Numbered from the stretch's first letter, positions 11,471 to 23,700 are shown. The stretch: 64,000 bases of DNA from Calamus simplicifolius (GCA_900491605.1 UESW01004356.1:155297-219296); one strand, 5' to 3'. Translations and numbers: made by a program. The notes: generated by a model from the sequence alone, not told the origin.

Positions 11471-14400
11471 TGTTCTCCTTGCCACTTCACAGTGTGCGTA
11501 CAGTTGGTGGAAGGAATTATAAGAGTCGAGGACCTTCCCAACTTCCCACTTATTTCTCACCTTCTCCCTCACGGTACCGGCACCCAGCCGATCAAATTCA
11601 AGGTGAGTCTCTCACTCCTCTCTGCCCCCCCCCCCCCCCCAGTCTACTGGTCTCTCTGTGTGGAATACCAAGTGTCTTTGTGCTGCTTCTCCTTGCTCTG
11701 AGCCTTCTTTTGTGTTTGATTCTCTTTAATTTTGCGTCTACGCCATCTATTTCGAGCTTTGTGGAATTAGCTTGAAAGATTTTAAATAATAATAATATTA
11801 ATAACAGTAATAGTAGTAGTAGTAATAGCAAAAGGTGATGATAAATTCTCAGATGCTTTTTTAGATCATTGTAACTGTGTCTTTTTCGGGGTTATAGATC
11901 CTTATTAGATATGTCTTCACAAGCTCCTAAATTATCTTCATAAATATGCTAGCATCTATGATCATTTTTCTTTTTCTTTATATTTCTTTTTTTAATGGAA
12001 TGGTAGTTTGAGTCATCGGACAAACCAGCGTGTTGCTTTCGACAAAGAATATCTGATCTGATTGTTTCACTTGGCTTTGATAGACAAAAGAATATAAGAC
12101 TCTGCAGAGTAATTAAGTGAAAAGGGTTTACCAGATTTCTTCTGTGGTTCTCAAAAGTCACCTTGGTGGATTTGGGATCTGGGTGTCAGTTTATCAGTGC
12201 GTTCTCTCCTAAAACATTGGATGCATTAGTTCATGGAATAGGTTCTGGAACTTTTCTGTAAGGTCAGGATGGGAAAAGGGTGTTCTGTAATGCGAACTGG
12301 ATTTGCCCCTTAATTATGATGTGAAGGATAGGCCAAGTAACTGGTGAATTTGGCTGTTAAAAGACTACATTATATTATGACTGCTATGTTTTGGATTAAT
12401 ATATGATTGTCCTAGAGGTTTGTTTATTTACTGTTTGTTAATTTGTTTTTTTAGTTGTACTTAAGTTGGGACAAGGAGGCCCACCATGTTCTGGTGCTCT
12501 ACACAATTATGGTAGGAGTGTGCCCTGGAGTGTGTTAGAAAGAAAAGGTGGAGTATAGTATCAGGGGAATGCAAAGTTTGTTGCATTCTGCGTGTTACTT
12601 CTATTCCTAGTTTTTATGGTAATGGTTTTCATCTCACAATTGCAATGCACTATGATACTCTTAAAAAACAGATTTAAATTTTAGAAGTTACAAACTCTTT
12701 TTATATATGTGGGCACAGTAAACCAGTCTAACACTCCATTCCTCGGGCATCGCTTTTGTTTCTTTGGCAATGTTCCTTTTTGCACCCCCACCCCTCTCCC
12801 TCATCTGTCTCTACTAGTTGTTGCAGTCTCTGTCATGTATCTCTGTTTCTCTGTTTCATGGTTTTGTTGTTTTTTGCAAAGAGAGGCTACTGCTTGGTCT
12901 ATATAAACACTAGGATTTCCAAACAGTGGTTTTAGTTTGAAGTCTTTGTACCATTGGAAAAGGTAACTTCTTATCCTTTGATATTAAGAGCCCAACATTC
13001 CATATGTTAGAGAAAGTCATAGATGAAACCGTTCCTGGAAAAGCTATATATGCTATTTTTCTCAAGGTATGGATAAAGGTCACTGTCAATGGGGAAACTG
13101 CAGGGATCCGGCTTTACCATTGGGTTGGTTGGTGTCCATAAAAAGAGTGAGGACAAGATGAAAATTTTCATTAGAAAAATTGCCTCTTTGTTACTTGCCA
13201 AATTTTTTGAAACCAGACGCCAAGCGAAGATTGTGATTGTCTAGTAAATCAATTAGATAGAGGCAAGGAACCTTTCGTCGGCGACTATAAATTTATTCCA
13301 TAATTAAATATTATAAATGAGCTCTATGTGCTTATGATATTATAAATGAGCTCTATGTGCTTATGATTGGATTTGGATATGCATTAAGATGTGAACCTCT
13401 AGTATAGAGAGGATGCATGTTAGAGCTTGAATAAGGAGAGTCTATGAGAGCTCATGCTCCATATATGTAATGTGCTAGGAAGATTATTGGAACTTACCTA
13501 AGTTTAAAAAGTCCAAATAATACCTTCTTTGCTGATATTTTTAGGTGTGATCCTAATTTATTATAATTTGATAATAAATACCTTATATATAGTAATCTAT
13601 TGGTTGCCTGCCTGCTTTATATCTTAGAAGAAGGTTCCATATTAGGTGGAGCCTAAGACCTGACCACCAGAATCAAGACGGCTGTAGATTTCCATTTGGT
13701 TTTAAACAAAGAACTGCTGTGAAATGAGAGTGGAAGGTTTATCTTCCAAATAGAAATGCAAGTCTTTTTTTTCTTTGGAAAATACACGGTTGTCATCTTC
13801 CATATTCTGTTCTAGCGCTTGTTCATGCATATTCTGAGTATTTTTAGTTATATGAATCTCAGCTTTTTGACAGATCCAATTTTTTCATCATCCATAAATT
13901 TATCACTTTAACATCATGCAAACTTGTGATGCCAAATCTCTGTTATATGCTTGATCCCAAAATGGTTGGATCGTAACAAGTTTGAACTCTATAAATTAGC
14001 CAGCGGCGGCTGGTCGGTGAAACCTCCTCTGACTCATCATTGGTAACGTCTCCTGCTTGAGCAGTGAAAGCTGTTTAATTTTCATTCCAAAATCCATAAT
14101 CTGCAGCAAACATTGAAGGAAAAGGTTGGTCGCAGATATATTATCAAGGCAGGTCTTCGTGTTGTTGGTGCTCTACGAAAACAAGCAGAAATAGGAATTG
14201 AACTCCCTTAAAATCTTATCCTGATTTTGTATTGATAACATTCTATGAACTTTGAGAAGTTCTCACATCATTCATGAAATTTTGATTGGCCAAATGATTA
14301 TCAAGAATTATTGTATGATCCATAAACTTCACGATTTATTCACAAAATGTTCACGATCCATTTAAGGAGCAAATAGAGATAACAGTCGACAATGCTATCT

Positions 14401-15689
14401 ATTGGGTGTCTCTTGCTATTATTTGTTGCTGTTTATCTCTTCTGCTTGTCTTTAATTGAATACATGTTTACTAATCCATCAGCATGTTTAAACTCTACAA
14501 ATTATAGAAATATTTTTTAAATATCTAGTTGCCTAAATTCTTCCCAAACATTTCGCCTTCTTCTGGCATCCCTTTTTTTTTTGTTCCAGCTGCCGAATCC
14601 TGGTCCAAGAGTGAATTGATCCCAAACACCAAATATCTTATATTTACGCCATCGCTAAAGTCACCATCTCAATCCTTTTCTCCATCTTCAGAGACAACAT
14701 ACCTGATGTGGCAAGGGTGAAGAGATGCATCCTCCTATAATTATAATATTTCTATTCACCGCCTTATAGTCTTCTTTCCATTCTTTAGAGATAGCATACC
14801 CAATATATGTGCCCTTCCCCGAATTCTTAATTTTTCTAGTAACCACATCATGAAGGCCAAACCACAACTTAATGGTTGAGCTTGGAAATAGCAAAGTAGA
14901 TTTGTGGTCCTATGGTATAAAATTGATGTCAGTAGTTGTTATCTTCCCTGTACCTCGCATACCATGAGCATTTTCATTACAAATACTGTGAGAAATCACA
15001 TGACCTAGTGTTTATAATCTCCATATGTCCGCTTTGTAGAACTGTTTTGATGCATGAAATTTTAAGTATTTTAAGTTCAAGATTGTAGTTATTTATGTCA
15101 GTTCCTGATGATCAACTGTTTTTATGCTGTTATGTAGTCTAATTGTCAATTTACACTGGTGAAACATTGACATTAGTAAATGATTGCTTTATTTTGCTGT
15201 TCTTCAGACATATTCCATTACTAACTTTGTTCTTTAATAGGTTTTTGTGTGCAAGTCTGCATATATTGGTTGGCTTATTTTAATATGGTTTTCTGCTATT
15301 GCTGAAATGTTGGATAAGTGAATAACATTTCAACCTTTTAACTTTCTATATGTTCCTTTTGTTTTTTGTTTAACATAACAATTAAACTTTTTGGAAGACC
15401 AATTCCCTGTTATGGTTGAAGATGATTACCGTCCATGGTCTGATGTATAGCTGTTTGGTGGAGAACTAAAATGAAGTTAACAAGTGAATGAGAAGGAAAA
15501 AAACACTTAACAGAAGAGTACAACCATAGCAGGCTAGGACAGGCCTATACCCTTAGTCCTATAAGATGGTTTGCATTCATCTGACTAACTTTGGGTGAAA
15601 AACATTTTGGATGCTGAGCACTTTAACAGGGAGTGTATTCTCCAGTGAACTAAATGGAGTGTGATTTGGTCGCTGAGTCTTCTTGATCG
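11471..15689 (+). other. CACTA-1 leader/intron region, no recognised domain
   Basis: A splice-donor-like AAATTCAAG/GTGAGTCTC near 11598-11610 follows a leader-like exon. A C run (11627-11641) and a long T-rich intron-like region come next. Short coding-looking segments with plausible acceptors occur at about 12440-12560 and 14099-14200 (reads LKEKVGRRYIIKAGLRV), but I cannot assign them. A 38-bp repeat unit ending TGCTTATGAT occurs twice near 13311-13367. The 14688-14894 minus ORF is not recognised. Confidence 0.4.
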
Positions 15690-16212
15690 GATGTAAGCAG
15701 GCCAGGTGACAGTTGAGTGGTTGTTGCAGATGGGCAATTTGCCAATTTGAGTTGCTGCTTCCTTTTCTTCAGTGACTGGAGCTCCAGAAGGATCCTGTCA
15801 CAACAGTTTCAAACCATAAGATCTATAAAGAAAAATAAACAGAAAAAGACATTATATAAACAGAATATAGATGGACCTTTTTTTTTCAAAAAATAAGGTC
15901 AAATTGAGTGAGAATCTATGGCATGGAAGTTTAGTGGTTATCTATGACTGCATGTTGGCAATAATAACCTAATGATTAGCACCAAAATTAACCTTTTGTA
16001 ACTAATCTGCCTTGGTTATGGAAATTCAAATTCTAACTAATCTGCATTTTGTAAAGACTAGACTGCAGCCATACCAACTCAAAACTAGTGATGATATATG
16101 ATAAACATAACTATTAAAGCAGCAAACCCCAAGCAAAAGAAACAAGAAGGGTTGCTTACTGCTGTCTTCTTCAAGATGGGTTTCGATAAGTTTTCTCCAT
16201 TCATTGGTCTCC
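15690..16212 (-). pseudogene. Possible captured gene fragment, two exon-like blocks, unidentified
   Basis: On the minus strand an exon-like block (about 16143-16212, reading ETNEWRKLIETHLEED) is followed by a GTAAGC donor-like site. After a gap, a TTGTGACAG acceptor-like site opens a second block (about 15690-15797, reading DPSGAPVTEEKEAATQIGKL). The phases and splice signals look like part of a real plant gene. I do not recognise the family. It could also be chance. Confidence 0.3.
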
Positions 16213-16497
16213 TGCATAAATTTCAGTCAATATTTTCATAAATCTGCCTCCATCTATGGCTTTCGAGTTTCATTCATTTAATTCTGAGGCGAGAACTAGG
16301 GACTAGGTTGGAAATCTACTGATTTTTTTTTCTTCAAGATTTCATCTATTTATTATTCTCCTATCATATTACTATTTATATTTTGAATTGTTGTTGTATC
16401 TGATTGTTTAGATATTTGTAAATATTGAACACTTATGATGATGAAATACTTGTAGGATATTGGATAAAATTGGTTGTTTATCGATCATTTATCCTAA

Positions 16498-17622
16498 AAT
16501 GGATAAAATTTGGATAAATAAACGAGAAATACTAAAGAATATTTTGATGGAGTTCGTGATTTCATTAAATTTGGTATGGATAAAAGTAGTTTGAATGAAA
16601 AGATTTCATATCCGTGTCGACGATGTGTTAACAATTCTTTTCTAGATCCACAAACCGTTGAAGAATATTTGATATGGAATGGTTTTGCAAGAGGTTATTC
16701 TGAGTGGGTTTTCCATGGAGAATGTATGTTGCCAATATCAAGTAATCAACCCTCCTCATCTGATATTGGATCTGATAATATGAAAGATAACCTTGTAGGA
16801 GATGATATGACAGGTTTGATCACATATGCTTTTCGACATGGTCTTCAAAACTTTGAAGGTTCAATTAATATACATGGAACGGATGGAATATGTGATAGTT
16901 TTATATTTATGGAACAAACATTTGTTGAGGAGCAGATGCAATCATCAACTACTGAGTTAGCTCGGTATCAAAATTTAATTAAAGATGCAGATGAACAATT
17001 ATATCCGGGTTGTTTGAAATTTTCTAAGATCTCTTTTCTTATACATTTATTTCATATAAAATATATGAATGGATGGTCCGGAGAGAGTTTTACCATGCTT
17101 CTCAAATTACTAAAGGATGCATTTCAGAAGGCACCAATTTACCATCCTCTTATTATGAAGCAAAGAAAGTTATCAACAAATTGGATCTTGGATATCAAAA
17201 GATTCATAGTTGTCCGAAAGACTGTACGTTATATCATGGTGGAAATGCTGATCGAGAGTCATGCAATGTATGTGGATATTCACGATGGACAACTCATGAA
17301 GAGGATGAGGATGACGTAACGAACAAAAAAAAAAAACCCGAAGGTATTGCATTACTTTTCTCTTTTTCTTCGATTAAGAAGGCTATATTCATCATCAAAA
17401 ATAGCTTCATTAATGAGATGGCATGATGAAGGGCATACGAAGGATGGAATGTTGAGACATCCTATAGATAGTCTAGCATGGAAAGCATTTGATACTAGGT
17501 TAAGCTATATTCTGAGGTTGAGTTGTTACATGCTAGCTCAGATATTTGTCGCACTCATAGAAGATGGACATGTGGTTCATTCCATAAGAATGGAAGTAAG
17601 GCATTTTAGATTTCTATAGGAT
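16498..17622 (+). pseudogene. TNP2-like CACTA transposase, N-terminal part only
   Basis: This is the catalytic transposase family of En/Spm elements. The transposase-associated domain reads MDKIWINK, then after a one-base shift EYFDGVRDFIKF, YPCRRCVNNSF, EEYLIWNGFARGYSEWVFHGE. About 150 residues further on, EGTNLPSSYYEAKKVI and CPKDCTLYHGG, CNVCGYSRW, EDEDDVTNKKKK appear in a second frame (17073 onward), then SLMRWHDEGHTKDGMLRHP in a third. The catalytic core that normally follows is missing: coding similarity fades by about 17620. At least three frameshifts make it dead. Confidence 0.85.
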
Positions 17623-18422
17623 GCTGGTTGTGTTTCACTAGCTCAGTAGAGGTCAAAACTATCGTAGTCCAGAGTCCAGACTAATTGGTTCTTTGCCTTT
17701 ACGATATTGGGCCATCTAATCATTTCCTAGGAGACCACCATGTTAACATGAAGATTTCTTTCTACACATCTTGAACCGGATCAAAAGTCATTTTGTTAAA
17801 AAAAAAATTGCTGTTGAGATATCATTATCCAACATCTGGACATTTATTCTGCAAGATATCTAAAGCTGTTAAATAAGTTAAAGAAAGATTCTTTTCCATT
17901 TTCTGTGGAAAGGCCTATTTCTGATCAGTCTTTTTTTAGATTTAAAGTACAGTTAAAAAATTGTCTTGCTTTACCAATTGCAGAAAACATGAACAAGCAA
18001 CGAATTTATATAAGCTCAAAGGCCTGGACGAGGATGTATGACAAGTTGTGATTAACATATATGGGAATTTCTTTTGAATCATCATCTTATAATGCTCTTT
18101 ATTATAATGCTATTTATATCAATAGTCCTAAAACTGAATTCCGCTTACCAACTACAATAATATGGACCACTGCAATCTAAGAAGCCTATCCGGTCATGTC
18201 AAGACTCAAACATTGTTGTATTCTATTTATATTTTGTAATTACAAATTTTAAACCATTTTTTCCTATTCTTTTTATCAAATTTAGTTGGATTTCTTCTAA
18301 CACAATTGTCATGTAAACATGTTATTTGTCAAATGATATGTATTGATTTCTATGAATCTAGAAGCAGGGTTGCCAATAGCCTTGATGCATGCAGCTATGG
18401 TTCTATGATATTTCTTTTGTAG
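17623..18422. other. Gap between TNP2-like and Transposase_24-like remnants
   Basis: AT-rich, no readable domain. The TNP2 core and the DUF4218/4216-type tail expected here in an intact element are absent, by deletion or decay beyond recognition. Confidence 0.5.
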
Positions 18423-18989
18423 GCCAAGTTTCTACTACCGCCATCCTCTCATGATTTTGTAATGAAGTCTCTCAACCGAAAATGGAAAGAATATAAGGCA
18501 CAGTTGAAAATGAAGCACAAGTTGCCGGATATGACTGAGGAGCAGGTAGTTTTTACTTGTCCTCTGATGTACCCCCTCATCAATGGATGGAGTTGGTTCA
18601 TTACTGGTTCTCGGAGAGGGGAAAGGTATCTTATAATTTAATCTTTTAAGATACTATTAAAATATTTGATTTTTATTGTACATTATATATACATATATGC
18701 TTTACTTTCAGAATATAACAAGTATATTTACTTAATTTTGCAGACATATTCTAATATTGGTAAAGCTGCACGAGCAGCCCTGTCTGCTCCTCATACATCG
18801 GGATCCAAGAGTTATGCACAAGTCAGACAAGAGTTCGTATGTTCCTTAATTGTATAAATTTATATTTTTTATATCAAAGCATTTACTTATTATAATGATA
18901 TATTGTGATACATGTCTATCGTGATACATGTGGAATAAATTAATTGTATAAATTAATTGGACCTTATAGAAACCTAAACCAAAGCTGAG

Positions 18990-19330
18990 TTTCTTTCCTG
19001 AAAATAAGTCTAACAGTAGAAGATATGTTAGATTACATAAATCATGTGGTATGTTGCCATGGAAATAATTTCCTCCAAGATTAAGGTACTCCAGAGCGGT
19101 AGCAAGTCCTATACTCTCTGGTAATTGGTTGTTGTGGACATCCAATACAACTAACCATTGATAAGCTGATGGATTGCTCGGCAATGTTCCAGTGAACTTG
19201 TTTCCATTTAGATAAACATATTCAACCGAAGCATGATCACAACTTGCACAAAATATCATCCAGTCGCACAGTCCCTTCCCATTCTTACAGATGTTGTACT
19301 ATGCTGAAACCTTCCCAAATGCTGATGTTT
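18990..19330 (-). pseudogene. Captured leucine-rich-repeat gene fragment
   Basis: The minus strand reads three LRRs: VEYVYLNGNKFTGTLPSN, LVVLDVHNNQLPESIGLA and LEYLNLGGNYFHGNIPHDL, matching LxxLxLxxNxxxGxIP of plant extracellular LRRs. An upstream part, CKNGKGLCDW, looks like the LRR N-terminal cap but with poor fit. The fragment has neither signal peptide nor kinase and sits antisense inside the second intron of the Transposase_24-like gene. I infer capture by the transposon from a receptor-like or PGIP-like gene. Confidence 0.7.
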
Positions 19331-20091
19331 GCATTTGGTAAAAAGAGATAGGACACTGCACTGGCAATGTAACAATCTCAGCTATGAATCAGATGGGGAC
19401 AAAATTAGATAGCTATATCTATAGCCTTTTTCTGGTATCTCTTTAGAAAGAAAACATAACTGACTTGATCTAGGATTCTAGTGGGCTACTGATGATGATA
19501 AGAGAACAAGCTGAGATCTTTTTCTTGTAGATAAAAATGAAGGATCCATTAATTCAGTTGTATTAGAATTCTTCCATTTGATATCCATCCTACCTGTTTG
19601 GTTTATATTGTCATCATTGTGGTCTTTTTGCATCATGTTTGACCATCTTCATTTCCTTCAATTAGAGAAAGAATGCTTCAAAATTCCATATTTCTCGTAC
19701 CATGCCAAACATAGGAGATTAAAATACATAACTGCACTACTACATTTCCACCTTTTAGGAATCAGAAAACCTCACTAATCTGGTTTTCTTTATAACTGAG
19801 AGACAACAATATTTCACAGAAGTATTTCTCTGACATGCTTTTTTTCAGGATAAGACATCCAATAAATAGTTATCTTTTACAACAAAAAAAAATTGATTAT
19901 CATTCACTAGTCCCTATGTCCATACTGCATCTTTTTATAGGACATCTTCAAGATATATGGAAAAAGAAGTCCACATTTTGCATAATATAAATCATTCAGA
20001 TGAATTCTTATCCTATCATAGTTTCCATAACACTATGAGTGAGGGTAGAAACAGCAAACGATGATATAGATTGAGTATTCCATCTAAAGGA

Positions 20092-20366
20092 CTAGAACTG
20101 AATGTTTTCCACAACTCTCTCCTGATTGAGTTTTAGTACTTCTAGGGAGGGCTCTACTTGCTCTGAACTAGCAGTTACTTGTCGAAGCAGGTTTTGTACT
20201 GCACCCACCCACATCTGTTTACTAGTCCAGTTCTCACATTCAAACTCAATTAGTCCTTGAGCTATTCTCAGGCCAAAATAGCATCTCTCTTCAGCACAAT
20301 CCCTTTCACGCCCTGGCCATGCTGGAACCTCATCATACACACTATAAACAACACCTAATCATCAAA
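20092..20366 (-). pseudogene. Captured VAN3-binding-protein-like PH_2 domain exon
   Basis: The minus-strand frame reads YDEVPAWPGRERD, YFGLRIAQGLIEFECEN and MWVGAVQNLLRQV, the pattern of the plant PH_2 domain (PF08458) at the C-terminus of VAN3-binding/FORKED-type proteins that bind phosphoinositides in vein patterning. It opens with GVVYSVYDEV. The upstream DUF828 part is absent. About 80 codons remain, antisense in the same intron as the LRR fragment. I infer capture by CACTA-1. Confidence 0.72.
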
Positions 20367-20691
20367 GATTATTGTCAGAACATTCCGAAGCCTCCAATCT
20401 GCAAGCTAAACAAACTGACTCAATGCTAAGCATACAAGGCGAATTCTAGAGCTTACTCTTTTTCTTCTTCAAAAGTGCACCTCCTATGTGTTTGATTTTA
20501 AGCTTTATTATGACCTGAAATTAATTTGAATTGCATCAGCCCCAAAGGTATATGAAAGCATATTGCGATATCTATAATTTTTCTTGTAGATGGATGAGCA
20601 TGGGCGAGAACCCCGTAAGGTGGAGTTTTACCAGATGACTCATATTCATGATGATGGCACTTTTGTCAGAGATGAGTCGAGGGACTTTTAT

Positions 20692-22015
20692 GTAAATATT
20701 TATTACAACTTATTTCATGCAACGATTTTAATTTGATTTTTTTTCAGTAAGATCATTGACTTCGGCTTTTTTTATTTTATATCTTTCATTTCATCTATTT
20801 TTAAATTTTGTTAAATTTTATATTGTATCAAACTATCTCTTAGTTGATTGCAGTGAAATTTATATTTGAAATTGTAATTTGGATGTGAAGAATGCAATGT
20901 GATTTTATCTTTTCAGGTTAGATACTTTTGGTTGTAAAATGAAGTAATTACATCCCTTATTGTATATTTGTTGGAGTTATTCAGATTTGAATTGAAATTT
21001 ATGTCTAAGTTGGGTAACTCTTTAGTTTTATTTCCATGCCATGTATTTCATTATCAGCTTTTTTTTTATTGTTTATCTAAAATGATGTCACGCGGTCTAA
21101 GTAGGTGAACAGTTTAGCCCTTTAAAATGGGTGTGGGTATACTATTGTTGCCATGTTGAGGAACAAACAGTGATGAATGATATTTGCGACTGTTAGTTGC
21201 TTTGAGAACTCTAGCACGAGAGGTTAAGAGGGACAGGTTAATAGGGACAACGAAAAAGAAAGAGGAACAGATTATGTTGGTTTTTTTTGTTGGGTCATAA
21301 GCTGTTTAGCTAGATTAATGACAAGAATACCCTCATATGCATACTGACAATTGGAATTTAAATAACCGTTAATTTAAAGAAATTAATAAAGAGTCTTGAA
21401 TTGAAATTTAAAGAAATTAGTGTTGAGGAGCAAGATTGAATGGAGCTAAGCAGGGCTTATTCTAATATTAAATTAATTACCTGCATCTTCCTTTGGCTTC
21501 TTCTAATGGTAACATGTGGTTAAGGGGGTCAGTTTTGGCAACCTCAAATAAATGAAAGGCCTTGTAATGGAAAGTAGGGGAAGAATATGTGTCAGAGATA
21601 ATTGGTGTTTGACTTACATGTAGGGGTGAAGATCCTCTGCATACCATTTGGCTTTATCCAGGTAATGGTCTAAATATTAAATTCTCTTGGGGTGCAGATA
21701 ATTTAGTTCTTTTCTGTACTAATCTTGATATATTCATGAACAAAGTGGTGGAAAAATGATTGACTAATTTCTTTCACCGTGAGTATATGTGATAATATTT
21801 ATTTGGTCAAATATTACTACAAACTGTTAGCTTTATTTGTTCATTTATTTTTTTTACCAGTGTTGTTCTTTCATTTGTCAATGTCACCTAATCAATTTTG
21901 ATGAGAAACACGGAGTCTTGTGCTTAATTTTTATAGATCTTGGAAGAGTCAAGCCATAGTTCCTCGGATTTTTAAATTTGATTCATTCAGCAACTTGTTC
22001 TGGGCTTTAAAATAT
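20692..22015. other. CACTA-1 intron/3' flank without recognised feature
   Basis: AT-rich, many T runs, no domain, no splice-bounded ORF that I can read. It probably contains the remainder of the Transposase_24-like gene in decayed form. Confidence 0.4.
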
Positions 22016-22379
22016 GGGAGGAGAAAAATAAGTTCCGTTGCCGATGCACTATAAAGCGTCGGGAAAAAAAATTAGCCAAGCCGATTACAACCGAAAATGA
22101 GTATATTTCCGATGCCGATGCTTTATAAAGCGTCTGGAAAAAAAATTTAGCCGCTACATTGCCGACGCTTTATAAAGCGTCGGGAACATTGCCTACGCTT
22201 TTAAAAGCGTCGGCAGAAATCTTCCCGACTTTATAAAGCGTCAGTAAAATTTTTTTCCACACCCGCTATGCCAATGCTATTTTGACGCTTCACGACGCCT
22301 CAAAATGTGGCTTTCCGATGCTAAGAAAGCATCGGTAAATTACTTTTTAGCGTTGTTATTCTTAAATCTCTACATAGTG
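22016..22379 (+). repeat. CACTA-1 3' subterminal repeats and terminus
   Basis: About ten inverted copies of the type CCGACGCTTTATAAAGCGTCGG, with decayed variants (GATGCTTTATAAAGCGTCTGG, CCGATGCTAAGAAAGCATCGG), run up to the terminus CTCTACATAGTG. These short palindromes are likely binding sites for the TNPA-type protein. The terminal bases inverted read CACTATGTAGAG, a poor match to the left end beyond CACTA. Confidence 0.8.
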
Positions 22380-22389
22380 TAATATAACT
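22380..22389 (-). repeat. Chromovirus right LTR, segment 2 (TAATATAACT)
   Basis: These ten bases equal 3139-3148 of the left LTR. TAA is the right TSD of CACTA-1 and ACT the left TSD of CACTA-2. They are the only LTR sequence between the two transposons and the key to reading the nest. Confidence 0.9.
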
Positions 22390-22570
22390 CACTACAGTAA
22401 ATGCAAAGGCTAACGACGCTTTTAAAGTTATTTCCCGACGCTTTTTTAGCGTCGGGATATAGCCTTTTGACGCTTTTAAAAGCGTCGTTAGGGAAGGGGT
22501 GGAGAAGAAGTTTGCCGACGCTTTTCAAAGTGTCGGTAAAACTGCCGACGCTTTAAAAAGCGTCGGCAAT
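22390..22570 (-). repeat. CACTA-2 3' terminus with GCGTCGG inverted repeats
   Basis: CACTACAG is followed by AACGACGCTTTTAAAG, CCCGACGCTTTTTTAGCG and GCCGACGCTTTAAAAAGC units. They resemble the repeats on the other side of the 10-bp LTR spacer, so the two elements belong to related families, but the two terminal sequences differ. Confidence 0.75.
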
Positions 22571-23005
22571 GTTTTTCCTCCCCACTCACACCCCACCCCA
22601 CCTCACCCCCTCCGCTCAGCCCACATCCCACCACCCCGCCTCCCTCCCCTGCCCCACCAAAACCCCGCCCCACTGCCCCACCAAAACCCACCCCCCCCCC
22701 CCCCCCACGCACCCACCCACGCCGCCGTGCCCCACCAAACCCCCCCCCCCACCAAAACCCAACCCAGGCGCCGGCTCAGCCCACACCCCGGCCCCCCCCC
22801 CCCCCCCCCCCCCCCACGCCACCCCACCCCACCAAAACCCACCCCCCCCCCCCCCCACGCACCCCGCCGTGCCCCACCAAAACCCAACCCACGTGCCCAA
22901 GCCAACGCCCGCCCCCCCACCCAACGCACCCCCCACGCCCCCCACCCCTCGCCCCAAAACCCAACCCACCCGCCCAGCCCACACCCCCCCCCCCTCCGCC
23001 CTCTT
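22571..23005. repeat. C/A-only low-complexity tract
   Basis: On the plus strand almost only C and A, with words CCCCACC, CCACCAAAACCC and several runs of more than ten C. Loosely repeated unit CCCCACCAAAACCCNCCC. The long ORFs in all frames here are compositional artefacts. The minus strand is G-rich with many G runs. Confidence 0.85.
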
Positions 23006-23107
23006 CAAAAATGGAATTTAAAGGCATTAAGACAATAAGTGAAAGATCATTTTCATTTAATTCAAACTTCAAATGCTAATTTATTGAAAAGTAAAATAAA
23101 TTACCTT

Positions 23108-23135
23108 GTGTGCTGAGTTTAAAGAATGCTTAGAA
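23108..23135. repeat. Short direct repeat flanking copia-1 (second copy 28443-28462)
   Basis: GTGTGCTGAGTTTAAAGAAT occurs just before copia-1 and again about 40 bp after it, at 28443-28462. With copia-1 removed the two copies lie about 65 bp apart: a tandem duplication already in CACTA-2 before copia-1 entered. Confidence 0.7.
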
Positions 23136-23686
23136 TGTTGGGCCTGGTGTGGTGCTATCAAGGCCCAGGTGGGCTAACTTGTATTGGGCTGGGTTTGAGT
23201 CCAAGGGTTGAGATTAAATCAAGTCACGGGTGTACACGGGCTTGGGGATTAGTTTAATCTCATTGAATTAGTCCATGGGAGTTTTTTGTTGAGTCTGGGC
23301 CTGGCCCACTTCGTGAATGTATTTAAACTCTAGTCTCTAGGGTTTGGATGGAATAGTGAACAGATTCTTTTCTCCCAAAAATTTCCTTCTCTCATCATAG
23401 GGCGGCAGCCCTTTCTTTCTCCTCCCCATCTTCCTCCTTTTATCAAGAAGTAAACGTAACAGGATTAGGAATCCTTAGTTCTAGTTCTTGTTGAACGGGG
23501 AATCCCATTGCTATTCATCAAGGTCTAAACCTAACAGGATTGGGAATCCTTAGTTCTAGTTCTTGTTGAACGGGGAATCCCATTGCTATTCATCAAGGTC
23601 TAAACCTAACAGGATTAGGAATCCTTAGTTCTAGTTCTTGTTCACAGGGAATCCCATTGCTATTCATCAAGGTATAAACCCTAACA
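23136..23686 (+). repeat. copia-1 5' LTR
   Basis: Starts TGTTGGGCC and ends CCCTAACA. TATTTAAA near 23319 is a TATA-box candidate, followed by CTCTAGGGTTTGG. The last 230 bp contain three 75-bp tandem units starting near 23458, 23533 and 23608 (AACAGGATTRGGAATCC). Confidence 0.93.
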
Positions 23687-23688
23687 AG

Positions 23689-23700
23689 TGGTATCAGAGC
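23689..23700 (+). other. copia-1 primer-binding site
   Basis: TGGTATCAGAGC, the exact complement of the initiator tRNA-Met 3' end used by most plant copia elements, two bases after the LTR. Confidence 0.9.

Larger units (their letters stand above)
18423..20691 (+). pseudogene. Transposase_24-like (Ptta/En/Spm, TNPA-type) CACTA gene, three exons, partial
   Basis: Exon blocks with splice-like borders lie at 18423-18625 (after TTTTGTAG; reads RKWKEYKAQLKMKH and TCPLMYPLINGWSWF), 18744-18836 (after TTTTGCAG; reads AARAALSAPHTSGSKSYAQV) and 20590-20691 (after CTTGTAG; reads EHGREPRKVEFYQMTH and DGTFVRDESRDF). This is the order of PF03004: the W-and-K-rich start, the HTSGSKS/R segment, then the GREP..E..THxxxDG block. 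In En/Spm this protein binds subterminal repeats. The second intron is enlarged to 1.75 kb and contains two antisense host-gene fragments. The C-terminal part is not found. Confidence 0.8.
10519..22379 (+). mobile_element. CACTA-1 (En/Spm) transposon, TSD TAA
   Basis: The left end is CACTACAACAAATATT and the right end is CTCTACATAGTG. The flanks TAA (10516-10518) and TAA (22380-22382) form the 3-bp TSD typical of CACTA elements. It is 11.9 kb. Plus-strand TNP2-like and Transposase_24-like remnants give its orientation. The right terminus diverges from the left after CACTA. It also carries fragments of host genes in antisense, and all coding parts are broken. Confidence 0.88.

Noticed and set aside
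22488..23072. Overlapping ORFs of 74-179 codons on both strands
   Set aside because: They come from the C/A-only tract: Pro/Thr/His-rich in one direction and Gly-rich in the other, in all frames.
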